From: Paenibacillus uliginis N3/975 | GTDB taxonomy: Bacteria; Bacillota; Bacilli; Paenibacillales; Paenibacillaceae | Reading direction: 5' to 3' | DNA length: 64,000 bases | NCBI RefSeq assembly: GCF_900177425.1 | Contig: NZ_LT840184.1 | Location: 2,170,238-2,234,237 of the forward strand | In this document: one piece after another, positions 16,497 to 25,405 of the stretch | Position numbering within the stretch: the stretch's first letter is position 1 | Layout: the number at the start of each line of letters is the position of its first letter | The notes under the pieces: generated by a model | Told to the model about the DNA's origin: nothing | Seen by the model: only the letters and a program-made list of their open reading frames with translations | Databases searched by the model: none | Program-made: the position numbers and the translations under genes

Positions 16497-17345
16497 TTAA
16501 GGAAGCTTAATATCGATATCGCCAGAATAGGTATCTGCTTTAATGGTATGTTTGCTTTCCTTAGGGGATTCCGGAATATTGACCGAACCGGAAAGAGTCT
16601 TCGTCTCATAAAAGCCGTTAAAACCTGGATCTGGTGTGATCTCGACATCTCCTGAGATTGTTGTTGCTGTAATGGATGATACAGCACGCTGACCGATCTC
16701 TACATCACCTGAGTAGGTCTCTAAATTTGCGGTACCTTCAATCTGTTTAAGATCAATCTCCCCAGAGAGGCTTGATGCTTGAACAGATGATCTGATATCG
16801 TCTCCTATAATATCTCCAGAGTGGGTATCAAGCTTCAATCCAGTTGCTTTAAGGTTTGTTAAATAGATACTGCCAGATAAGGAGGAAATATCGATGTTAT
16901 TAGAAGTAGCTCCTTCAAGTTTAATATCGGCTGACATCGTCGAGATCGCGAGATCCTCCAGCTCCGTCTCTTTCGGGAGTGCTACATTGATTTTCCCCTT
17001 GGGTGATTTCAGATTAACGCTGAGAAACTGAGTGGTAGAAGGGGGAGTCAAGTCAATGGAGAACTCGGGTCCAACCGCAGTCAGCTCCTTCAATCGATCT
17101 ATGACCTTCGGATGAACATTACCTTGAAACTCCACATAGCCTTCTCCGCCCGTGCTTGAACTGAATGAGATATCCACATCATAGTTGCTTGTAATGTGTA
17201 GCTTCTTGATTTCATCCGGATTAAGGGCCCAGGTTTGCTTATGTTCTGGATATTCATCCTCAAATTTGAATTTATGGTACGCCATGCCGACGACGCCTAT
17301 TAATATAAGAACAAGAGCTGTTCCTACCAGAAATTTATGTTTCAT
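16497..17345 (-). CDS. DUF4097 (LiaG-like) beta-repeat protein, membrane-anchored
   Basis: A 282-residue protein starting at the ATG after AAAGGAAGA. One N-terminal helix (residues 5-22) anchors it. The rest is a repeating beta pattern with SSLSGSIYL, THSGDII, SSLSGEIDL, ETYSGDVEI, TTISGDVEI, KTLSGSVNI and DTYSGDIDI, the DUF4097 beta-helix signature. It overlaps the DUF1700 gene by four bases (ATGA). The PadR-DUF1700-DUF4097 trio is widespread in Firmicutes and linked to envelope stress adaptation, but the biochemical role of DUF4097 is not established. Confidence 0.85.
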   Translation of the reverse strand: MKHKFLVGTALVLILIGVVGMAYHKFKFEDEYPEHKQTWALNPDEIKKLHITSNYDVDISFSSSTGGEGYVEFQGNVHPKVIDRLKELTAVGPEFSIDLTPPSTTQFLSVNLKSPKGKINVALPKETELEDLAISTMSADIKLEGATSNNIDISSLSGSIYLTNLKATGLKLDTHSGDIIGDDIRSSVQASSLSGEIDLKQIEGTANLETYSGDVEIGQRAVSSITATTISGDVEITPDPGFNGFYETKTLSGSVNIPESPKESKHTIKADTYSGDIDIKLP

Positions 17346-17893
17346 TGTACGGTTCTTCCTTTCAACAGTCGTGTATTCCATCGTAAATAGCCCCTGAGCA
17401 TAGCAAATAGCCCCAGGAAAATCCAACGTACAAGGTAGGCGAGCAATATTCCGACACCGATAAAGGATATGGACAGAAACAATTTCGCCGGATAAAAGGT
17501 ACCGTTATATAGATATTCTATGAGCACCAGTACCGGACTAAATATGACGGCAGCTGCACCAGCGGCTATACCAATTCCGCCTGCCCAGAGTCCAATCTGT
17601 AAAGGCACGGCTACCAAAGCGCAGAAAAAAAGGCCAATTCCAATAAATAGTTGCCCTACTCCCGAAGGTGACCTCTGTAAATAAACAGGTGCTTCCGTAA
17701 AACGGTCTCCAAGCGCCTCACGCGCCATTTCGAACGGATCCCCGAGTTCACGGGCAATTTCCTCTTCGGAGCGGCCATTTTGCAAGCCAAATTGAAAGTG
17801 TGACTCCACATCGCTGAGAAGCTCACGTCGTTCGTCCGGATGAAGAGGGGAAAGTCTCGTTTCTAAGATGGATATAAATTGTTTTTTATTCAT
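17342..17893 (-). CDS. DUF1700 (HAAS-type) membrane protein
   Basis: 183 residues. The N-terminal cytoplasmic module (residues 1-70) has LSPLHPDERRELLSDVESHF and GRSEEEIARELGDP, the DUF1700/HAAS motif. Four or so transmembrane helices follow between residues 80 and 175. Such proteins are nearly always encoded next to a PadR regulator, as here, with only a one-base gap after the PadR stop. The pairing suggests the HAAS module interacts with the regulator, but that is inference. No enzymatic residues are visible. Confidence 0.85.
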   Translation of the reverse strand: MNKKQFISILETRLSPLHPDERRELLSDVESHFQFGLQNGRSEEEIARELGDPFEMAREALGDRFTEAPVYLQRSPSGVGQLFIGIGLFFCALVAVPLQIGLWAGGIGIAAGAAAVIFSPVLVLIEYLYNGTFYPAKLFLSISFIGVGILLAYLVRWIFLGLFAMLRGYLRWNTRLLKGRTVQ

Positions 17894-17894
17894 G

Positions 17895-18215
17895 CTAGTG
17901 TCCTTCCTCTATTAAATTGGTTACGTTACTGACAAATGCTCGCCATTCTTTAATCATGGCGTTCATGTATATCTCCCCATATTCCGTCAGGTGGTAATAT
18001 TTACGGGGCGGCCCTTCTGATGATTCCTGAAGATAGGTGGTACAATATCCTTCATTAACAAGTCTGCGCAAAAGTGGGTATAGCGCGCCTTCGGCAACTT
18101 CGATGTGACGGGATACGGACTGTGCCAGTTCATAGCCGTATTGATCCTTGCGGTGGATGAGCACAAGCACACACAGTTCAAGGACTCCTTTTTTAAATTG
18201 AATACTGACATCCAA
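17895..18215 (-). CDS. PadR family transcriptional regulator
   Basis: A 106-residue winged-helix protein (KKGVLELCVLVLIHRKDQYGYELAQSVS, EGALYPLLRRLVNEGY, a wing with GPPRKYYHLTEYG) and a short C-terminal dimerisation helix. I choose the TTG at 18215, seven bases after GGAGG, so the protein starts MDVSIQF. It heads the PadR-DUF1700-DUF4097 operon. Three copies of TCAGTACC surround its probable promoter and may be the operator. Confidence 0.85.
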   Translation of the reverse strand: MDVSIQFKKGVLELCVLVLIHRKDQYGYELAQSVSRHIEVAEGALYPLLRRLVNEGYCTTYLQESSEGPPRKYYHLTEYGEIYMNAMIKEWRAFVSNVTNLIEEGH

Positions 18216-18254
18216 AACGTTTCCTCCAATCACGATAAGAATTGAACATGAACC

Positions 18255-18324
18255 GGTACTGATTATTATTCATTAGCTGATATACAGAGAATAACACTAG
18301 GTACTGAATAATGCAAGGTACTGA
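18255..18324 (-). promoter_or_regulatory. PadR operon promoter with three TCAGTACC repeats
   Basis: On the minus strand TTGCAT (18316-18311), 17 bases and TATTCT (18293-18288) form a promoter. The octamer TCAGTACC occurs three times in the same orientation: 18324-18317 just upstream of the -35, 18307-18300 within the spacer, and 18262-18255 downstream of the -10. The placement suits repression by the regulator encoded next. Confidence 0.55.
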
Positions 18325-18434
18325 TGCGTAATATTTCCAATTTTTATGTGTGTTCACCAAGAAATTATTATCATCGTTTATTGACAGAGTCAGGACTGAC
18401 GTTGTTTGTAGAGCCAGGTTATCGCTTGTTGAAC

Positions 18435-18471
18435 ACAAAAAGGGCTATCTCCCCTTTAAAAGAGAGATAGC
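18435..18471 (-). terminator. Terminator of the small minus-strand gene
   Basis: GCTATCTC (18444-18451 on the plus strand) pairs with GAGATAGC (18464-18471). On the minus strand the hairpin is followed by CCTTTTTGTG. The stop codon of the small gene at 18456 lies in the loop region. Confidence 0.6.
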
Positions 18472-18695
18472 GCAAGAGAGTCGTTTTCACTTTTGCTGTG
18501 AAGAATTGCCTCAGAGCCCTCGATTTCTATACTTATGAGGGAATTGAGGCATTTTTGCAGCGCCTTTTTACCGTTGTGGATTTTATTGTCCAGCGCGCTG
18601 ATTAAAAGCTTCAACACCTTCTGTACCGGTTGTTTGTTATCTGTTGTAAAATATACAGGTACCGGCTTGTTTTGAAACATAATGAGTGTTTTCAT
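18456..18695 (-). CDS. Small protein of unknown function (79 residues)
   Basis: The ATG at 18695 follows GAGGTGAT with good spacing. The 79-residue product begins MKTLIMFQNKPVPVYF, has a basic middle segment (KIHNGKKALQKCLN) and no membrane segment or known motif. A terminator hairpin surrounds its stop codon, supporting an independent small transcription unit between the PadR operon and the type VII secretion locus. I do not recognise the family, and part of its support is the ribosome binding site. Confidence 0.55.
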   Translation of the reverse strand: MKTLIMFQNKPVPVYFTTDNKQPVQKVLKLLISALDNKIHNGKKALQKCLNSLISIEIEGSEAILHSKSENDSLALSLF

Positions 18696-19080
18696 CAAAT
18701 CACCTCACGAAAAGTTGTATTTCATGATATTTGCATTATAAACGGCCAATCTTAAAATAACCTTAAAATGAAAAAATTAATCAAGATAGCATTTTAGGAG
18801 AGTGACATTTCTGTGAACTCTCTTTTTTTGTGAAATAATTCGTTTTGAAAATGAAAGTAAAGACTATTTCCCTGTTTCAAATGAAATTTAGTCCTTAAGA
18901 TGCATGCAAAACTATTGAAAAATAGGAAATAGGAAATATGACACAAATTGACAGGATAGACTTAGGAGTGATACAGTTACAATACTGTAACCTATTTTTA
19001 TAACTTATGATATAGGTGTTCGGCCCTCTCATAGGGAATACTCTAGAATTACGATATTATAGAAGGGCAGGAAAACACAG
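18696..19080. other. Intergenic region upstream of the type VII secretion locus
   Basis: About 385 AT-rich bases without a credible gene. The right half holds a sigma-A promoter for the secretion operon and an inverted repeat; the left half holds the promoter side of the small minus-strand gene. I see no RNA gene or repeat array. Confidence 0.7.
18948..18989 (+). promoter_or_regulatory. Promoter of the type VII secretion operon with an overlapping inverted repeat
   Basis: TTGACA (18948-18953) is followed after 18 bases by TACAGT (18972-18977), preceded by TG to give an extended -10. TACAGT and ACTGTA (18984-18989) form a six-base inverted repeat around TACAAT, placed over the -10 and start site like an operator. 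The first gene begins at 19081. Confidence 0.55.
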
Positions 19081-19392
19081 ATGATTCTTACTGTGATCAG
19101 TGGACGCAATGAAGGAGATTGGTTTGACATATCGGTGCCGAATGAATGTTCGGTAACACGGCTGAATGAACTGCTGGGACTTCGTCTTTTTCAAGAGCCA
19201 CCGAGTCCCGGAATACAATATATATTAGAAGCAAAATTTCCGGAAGGTTTATGGTTTACGGTGGACGGGAACTCAGGAGTCGTTGAAGCCGGCCTTAGAG
19301 AAGGCGCATTCATTAGACTTCAGCGCGCTTTTTCAACTACAGAAGATGAAGCTCCGGTGTACGGCCGTAGAATGTTGTTTCAAGAAAACTAA
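19081..19392 (+). CDS. YukD/EsaB-like ubiquitin-fold protein of the type VII secretion system
   Basis: A 103-residue protein with the ubiquitin-like pattern of YukD: a first strand LTVISGRNEGDWFDISVP, a helix VTRLNELLGL, and a final block EAGLREGAFIRLQR. Secretion ubiquitin-fold proteins (YukD/EsaB, or the N-terminal domain of actinobacterial EccD) are cytosolic accessories of the WXG100 export machine. Here it is about 20 residues longer than YukD at its C-terminus. It is the first gene of the locus and precedes the ATPase gene by about 90 bases. Confidence 0.75.
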   Translation: MILTVISGRNEGDWFDISVPNECSVTRLNELLGLRLFQEPPSPGIQYILEAKFPEGLWFTVDGNSGVVEAGLREGAFIRLQRAFSTTEDEAPVYGRRMLFQEN

Positions 19393-19481
19393 AATTGGGT
19401 AAATAACCCTTTGATTTCTTCGGGAATCAACAAAAATACATAGTGATTTTACATGATGCTCTGGATAAAGGGGAGGAAACG

Positions 19482-22400
19482 ATGAACGTCTTATATCAGC
19501 GTTCGCCAAGAATTAAGCCGGCTCTGCAAAAAGAAGAAATGGAGATACTCAGACCTCCTTCAGAGCCGAGTAAGCCCTCGTTCTCAATGATTTCTCTCAT
19601 TATTCCGCTCGTAATGACGGCGGTGACGATTGGGTTTTATGTCTACATGAACATGAGCGGGAAAATGGGGCGCACCAATTATTTTTTTATGATATCCATA
19701 TTTATGATGCTGACATCGTATACTCTGCCATTTTTTATGTATTTAGGCAACAAGAAAACATACCAGCAGAAGCTGGCTGAACGAAACCTCAAATATCGCA
19801 CACAGCTGGACCTTCACCGTGAAGAGTTGAAAGAAGCGCAGCAAAACCAAGTGGAAATTATGTTCGAGATACATGGGGACCCTGACGTGTGCTTTCAGAT
19901 CGCTAAGAACAGAAGCAGTAGTCTGTGGGAAAGATCCCCCGAGGATATCGATTTTCTTGAGGTCCGAGTAGGCAAGGGAACCGTTCCCTTTCACATACAA
20001 GTTCGAGCTCCGAGAGCAGACGGATACGAGAAGGATCCGCTGATTGAAGCTGCACAGGAGCTTGCAGATGATTTTCAAACTGTTGATGAAGCCTCTATCA
20101 CACTGCCTTTGTTCCAATCCAAAGTCATCGGTGTAGTTGGTGGAAGAGAGAACGTCTTGAACACACTGCGTGTAATGATGGCGCAAATTGCGGTACGCCA
20201 TTCTCCGGACGAAGTGAAAGTGGCTGCTTTTTATGAAGAGAAGGAGGCCCATGACTGGGATTGGCTTCGCTGGCTTCCGCACACTTGGGATGATGATCGC
20301 TCCACGAGGTATTTGGCTGATCGCCGAAGCAGTTCACATCAGCTCGCAGACGAAATCTTCATGCAGTTGTACCGACGCAGAAACAACCGTTCGGAATACG
20401 GCAATAAATCAATTGAAATACCGGCATATATCGTTATTTTATCCAGTAGTTCATTAATAGAGGAAGAGCCGCTTTTGCCAATGCTGCTTGAAGACGGTGA
20501 AGCGGTAGATGCTGTAACGATCATCTTATCGGACCGCAAAGAAAACCTTCCGATGCATTGTCAACTGATTGTAGAGGTTGAGCGGGAGCAGGCGAATTAC
20601 ACGATCAAGAAGGACGGCATGGTTTCACAGCAGTCATTTAGAACTGACGGAATGAGTCGTGAACAAATGGAGATCCTTGCTCGTTACATGGCACCTATTC
20701 GCTTAAAACGGTCATCTGCATCCGATATTCCTTCGGTATTGACGTTGTTTGAAATGATGGATATTCAAAAAATATCAGAGCTCGATGTGAAACGCCGCTG
20801 GCAGAACAACCGTTATCCGGATACACTGCCTGTACCTATGGGGGTTCGAGCGGGGAACAAAAAGATAAACCTGAATCTACATGATAAAATTGAGCGACAA
20901 GGTCATGGACCGCACGGACTGATAGCCGGTACAACCGGCTCAGGTAAAAGTGAAGTCATTCAGTCTATAGTAGCCTCACTTGCTGCCGAATTCCATCCGC
21001 ATGATCTTGCATTTATGCTTATCGATTATAAAGGTGGGGGGATGTCCAACACATTCCTGCATTTACCTCATGTTGTGGGTACGATTACGAACTTGGACAA
21101 CAACCTGATTGAACGTGCTAAGATTTCCTTAAAGGCTGAACTGGTCCGAAGGCAGAAAATATTGAACGATGCTGGAAATCTGCAGCATATCGATGAATAT
21201 TACAAGCTTCTTCGCAGCAGACATGAAGAGCCACTCCCACATCTGGTCATCATCATTGACGAGTTCGCACAACTCAAAAAAGATCAGCCGGAGTTCATGG
21301 ATGAACTGATTAGTATCGCCGCCATTGGCAGAACACTTGGGGTTCATCTTATTCTGGCTACACAAAAGCCGGCTGGTGTAGTCGATGACAAAATATGGAG
21401 CAACTCACGATTCCGAATCTGCTTGCGGGTTCAAAGTGAAGGCGACAGCCGGGATATGCTGAAAATTCCGAATGCGGCATGGATAAATAAGCCGGGACGC
21501 GGATATTTCCAGGTCGGCAGTGATGAAGTTTTTGAAGAAATGCAGTTTGCCTGGAGCGGAGCTCCATATATAGAAGAACAAGATAATGAAGGTATGATCG
21601 TTATTCGTGAAGTGCGTCTGAACGGAAAGACGGAACCGATGCTGACTCCAGTCAGCTTGTCCGGTGTTCACCGCGATGAGGTTCCGAAGCAGCTGCAGGT
21701 CTTTATTGACCGACTGGCGGATATAGCACAGGAAGAAGGAATCGAGAGACTGCAGGGACCATGGCTTCCGCCTTTGCCTGAAAGCTTGGACCTAGATGAG
21801 GTACTGTCTGCTTCCGATGGTAATTCCGTGTCGGCGTACGGAGATATTACGCTTACTGCACAAGTAGGAATGGTCGATGACCTTCCAAACCAATGTCAAA
21901 GGCCGCTCAAGTTAAATATGGAGCAGGGCCATTGGGCAGTGTACGGCATGCCAGGGTTGGGAAAAACGACCTTTGTTCAGACCCTTCTAATGTCACTGGC
22001 TAGGAAGTATTCCCCTGATCAATGGCATGGGTATATTATAGATATGGGACGAATGATGCGGGACTTCTCCGGTTTGCCGCATGTGGGCGGTGTTATGACG
22101 GCTGAAGAGGAGGATCGGATTAAACGTTTATTCCGATTCCTGACCAAAACAGCAGCGAAGCGGAAGGACCTGATTGCAGATGCGGGTGTGAAGACAATTT
22201 CGGCTTACCGCCGTGCTATGTCACTTCACGTCCCTCAACTGGTGATTGTCATCGACGGTTATCTTAATTTTCGGAATACATATCCGGATGAAAATGATAT
22301 GCTGGAGTATCTACTCCGCGAAGGTGGCAGTTTAGGCATAACTTTTGTTATTTCCGCTAACCGGATTTCTGATATGTTTGAAAAAGTACGGAGCAATATC

Positions 22401-23465
22401 TCACAAGCAGTTTCGTTTGAACTTGCCGATCCTGCGGATTATTACTATGCTGTAGGTCGCCCGACCCGAGCACCAAGCCAGCTTCCACCGGGAAGAGGTC
22501 TTGTCAAGGGACAGGTACCGCCTTTGGAGTTTCAGACGGCATTGCCTGCAACAGGTAAAGATGAAGGAGAACGTTCAGCCGAGCTACGCGTTCTGATTGC
22601 CCGTCTGAAGAGCTCCTGGAACGGGGATATTGCCCCGTCTATTGATCCGTTGCCAGAGAAGGTCGGACTTTCGGAGCTTCTGAAAATGGATCAGCCTTAC
22701 GAACGGATAGCCTGTACGGCAAAGTACCAGGTTCCTGTAGGGCTGTCGACGGATGACCTGTCTCCGTTTTTGGTCAATCTGCAGGAAGGTCCCCACTTTG
22801 TTGTGGCCAGCCCCATGGAAGGCGGAAAAACCTCGTTTTTGCTCAGCTGGATGCTTTCACTCGCGTATCATGCCTCGCCCGAGGAACTTGAAATATATAC
22901 AGTAGACACCCGGTATGGCAGCAGTGGTCTTAGTAGACTTAATCATCTGCCCCATGTCAGAGGTCATGCTGAGAATGAAGAGGACCTGGGCCCACTTATA
23001 GCCGGACTATACGAGAAAGTGCAGAGCCGGACGAAAGAGGGGGACGATCCAGTCATTCTGCTTATGATTGATGATGCGGATGTAATGAGCAAGCAATTAA
23101 ACGATTTTACGATAAAAGATCAATTGTCTTCGATTGTAAGACTGGGCAGGGACCGGAAAGTACATGTTGTGCTTTCCGGTGTTCCGGCTGACTTTCCAAC
23201 GTACGGTGTGGATTGGTTCACCGACGTCAAAGCGTCACAATCCGGATTTTTATTCGGGACTCTCGATTCGAACGATTTATCGTTCTTTAGAATCCCTTTT
23301 TCGGAATCTACGAATAGTCCTGGAGGACTAAAAATACTACCGCCGGGTCAAGGGTACTACGTTAAACGAAAATTTTCCAGAATTAAAGGCGCAGTTCCGT
23401 TTGATGAGGTGTGGAACGCCCAAAAATGGGTTGCAGAAATTCGTGACCGATGGCATGTTGTAGTT
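19482..23465 (+). CDS. eccC: EccC/EssC-type FtsK-SpoIIIE ATPase, motor of type VII secretion (no FHA domains)
   Basis: 1328 residues from the ATG that follows GGGGAGG. An upstream in-frame ATG at 19443 lacks a site. Two transmembrane helices (about residues 33-80) are followed by three ATPase domains. Walker A motifs are GTTGSGKS near 483, GMPGLGKT near 822 and a weaker SPMEGGKT near 1110. Only the first Walker B has the catalytic pair (IIIDEF near 593); the second reads VIDGY and the third MIDDAD. This active-first-domain pattern is that of EccC/EssC. The N-terminus (RSPRIKPA, then RPPSEPSK) resembles actinobacterial EccC and lacks the tandem FHA domains of Firmicute EssC/YukBA. Confidence 0.9.
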
Positions 23466-23484
23466 TGAGGGGAGGTGGCTCATA

Positions 23485-24291
23485 ATGTTGACGATTCATG
23501 CTTCCAAACAGGAGACCGTAACGCTGAATGACAAGGAGTTTTTTTTCTTGGCTGGTATTCTTGGTTCAGATCGTCTGCTCGGGGTCGAAGATCCCTTCAG
23601 CGGGTATTTAACTGAGGAGATTGCAGATGAGTGGGAAGCGTCGAAAAATTCGCTTCTCGAAAAGCGATATTTAATACGTGAGGAAAGCGGAGAACTGTCA
23701 ATTCCGCCTGATGTATTTTCCCGTGTGGCAATAGCGGGGCTGGCTGAGCGTGCCTGTTGGTTGAAATACGAGAACAGAGGTAAGTCGTTTGAAGGATATT
23801 TACACGTAACCGGCGAACAGGTTATACAAGTTTGCAAGTGTGATGAAAACGATCGATTTTATATGTTGAGTGAACTTGGCTCGATTGAAGATACATGTAA
23901 TAAGTTGATAGAAGAGTTGGCTCTCAGTGATCAGTCTCTAGGGGAATTACCAGCTCTGCTGCTTAGCCGTAAGGAATTTGCGGATATATACACCTGTGCT
24001 TCCGATATGAACTGTGATGAGATCAGCGACAGGTTAGCCAGATTAACGGGCGATGCCGAAGGTTCGATTGCACTGGCAAAATGTTTGAAAAACCGGGTTT
24101 CTTCGGGGGAGCTTCAGCTGTCAATATGGAACGGGTATAACTGGGAGAGTCAAAATGCAGCGTTTGTTGTGAATGAGTCCATGAACTGGCTGCTGCGTAT
24201 GAGTCTTCAGGGCGATCAGGATTGGCTGACCGCAGCACCTGCAACAAAGGAGCAATTTCATCATATGCTCCTCATGTGGCTGAAACAGTAA
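23485..24291 (+). CDS. Type VII locus protein of unknown function, 268 residues
   Basis: The ATG follows GGGGAGGTGG in a 17-base gap after the ATPase gene. The protein is soluble and acidic, with mixed alpha/beta pattern, no signal peptide and no membrane helix. I recognise no motif. It sits between the motor and the WXG100 substrates, has the size of the actinobacterial EspG chaperones (about 270-280 residues) and lacks any secretion signal. A substrate-chaperone role is therefore a reasonable hypothesis, but sequence similarity to EspG is not something I can show. Confidence 0.6.
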   Translation: MLTIHASKQETVTLNDKEFFFLAGILGSDRLLGVEDPFSGYLTEEIADEWEASKNSLLEKRYLIREESGELSIPPDVFSRVAIAGLAERACWLKYENRGKSFEGYLHVTGEQVIQVCKCDENDRFYMLSELGSIEDTCNKLIEELALSDQSLGELPALLLSRKEFADIYTCASDMNCDEISDRLARLTGDAEGSIALAKCLKNRVSSGELQLSIWNGYNWESQNAAFVVNESMNWLLRMSLQGDQDWLTAAPATKEQFHHMLLMWLKQ

Positions 24292-24318
24292 CGGAGCCCG
24301 TATGAAAGGTGAGGACCT

Positions 24319-24831
24319 ATGCGTATATCTGTCGAACCGGAGTTGCTCCGGACATTAAGTCGTCAGCTTCAGCAATCCGGCGAACAGTATGTTGCCATAA
24401 CTAATCAACTTCATCAGGCAATTAGTTCGCTTGTCTGGGAAACTTCAATGAAAGCGGCGGTTATTGATGAGTGGCAGTCTGCCCAGAGGCTTGGAGAGAA
24501 TTTGGGAGCTCTTTTGGCACAAATGGGCAAGCATTTGCAAATGAAAGCCGATCAGTTTCAGGAAGCTGATCATCAATATCAGAGTATTCTTGAGCATGCC
24601 ATTATAGGTGAGGTTTCACCTACTGCTTTGTTTGCGGCCTCCAAGCAAGAAGGAGGAAACTCCATTTTGCCGGAGTCAGGCACTTCCGGTTCCATTATTT
24701 CCAATCCTAGCTCGGCTGCTGCCGCGGTGGGGATGAATAGCAGTGATGGTGGCGATTCAGCCAAACAAGCTGCTCTAAATGGCCAGGGATGGACTTTTAC
24801 CGATCCTTCTAATCTAAGTATTGCAAATTAA
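24319..24831 (+). CDS. Divergent WXG100-like protein with C-terminal extension
   Basis: 170 residues. Residues 1-95 follow the WXG100 helical hairpin and align in pattern with the next gene, but the hairpin turn reads VWETS instead of W-x-G. The last 75 residues (Ser/Gly/Ala-rich, ending TFTDPSNLSIAN) are an extension with low-complexity character. Start after AAAGGTGAGG. It may be the heterodimer partner of the canonical WXG100 protein that follows, or a structural component. It is unlikely to be a large LXG toxin given its size. Confidence 0.72.
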   Translation: MRISVEPELLRTLSRQLQQSGEQYVAITNQLHQAISSLVWETSMKAAVIDEWQSAQRLGENLGALLAQMGKHLQMKADQFQEADHQYQSILEHAIIGEVSPTALFAASKQEGGNSILPESGTSGSIISNPSSAAAAVGMNSSDGGDSAKQAALNGQGWTFTDPSNLSIAN

Positions 24832-24978
24832 TACGCTAAATTATGGAGGGAACGTGTTTCATTACTGGGTCATTGGGGGTAATTGGAATTTAGGTCTGAG
24901 GACATTTTGTAAATCTTACCAACATAAGCTAAGATGACAATTGTTAATCAGAACCGAAATTTCAAAGGAGGTACATAC

Positions 24979-25254
24979 ATGGCAGGACGCATTTTAATTA
25001 CGCCGGAGCAAGTTGAACAAGTAGCAAACCAATTTAAGCAAAGCGGTGAACAGAGTCAACAAATCGTTAACAGTCTGACTCAATCTGTAAACGGTATGGA
25101 AGGTCAATGGGACGGTATGACGAAGCAGCGCTTCTTCCAGGAGTTCCAGGAAGCCAGCCGTTTGATGAACTCTTTTGTACAGACGCTTGATAGCATCAGC
25201 ACAGAGCTGAAGGCGATCGCTCAAAAGTTCCGCATGGCGGACGAATCTCGTTAA
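24979..25254 (+). CDS. esxA: WXG100 (EsxA/YukE-type) secreted protein
   Basis: A 91-residue protein of the WXG100 family. Two helices are joined by GQWDG (W-x-G near residues 43-45). The tail contains the YxxxD-like export region in divergent form (FRMADESR, without Tyr). The start follows AAAGGAGGT by seven bases, the strongest site in this locus, consistent with the abundance of these substrates. It is separated from upstream genes by about 150 bases and followed by a terminator, so it may have its own promoter as yukE does. Confidence 0.9.
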   Translation: MAGRILITPEQVEQVANQFKQSGEQSQQIVNSLTQSVNGMEGQWDGMTKQRFFQEFQEASRLMNSFVQTLDSISTELKAIAQKFRMADESR

Positions 25255-25297
25255 TTTTCATTTGGGTTTTATTGGTATATAATAAGTGCATAAACCA

Positions 25298-25331
25298 GAA
25301 AACCGGGTGTTCAAGCTGACTCCCGGTTTTC
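25298..25331 (+). terminator. Terminator after the WXG100 gene
   Basis: GAAAACCGGG pairs perfectly with CCCGGTTTTC across a 14-base loop, with a short T-rich run. It separates the WXG100 part of the locus from the kinase module. Confidence 0.7.
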
Positions 25332-25405
25332 TTGCAATCCTAGAGAATTCATCTATTAGGAGTTAGTATTATTAAATTTTGAACTAAGAAGAGAGGGGGA
25401 TATTC

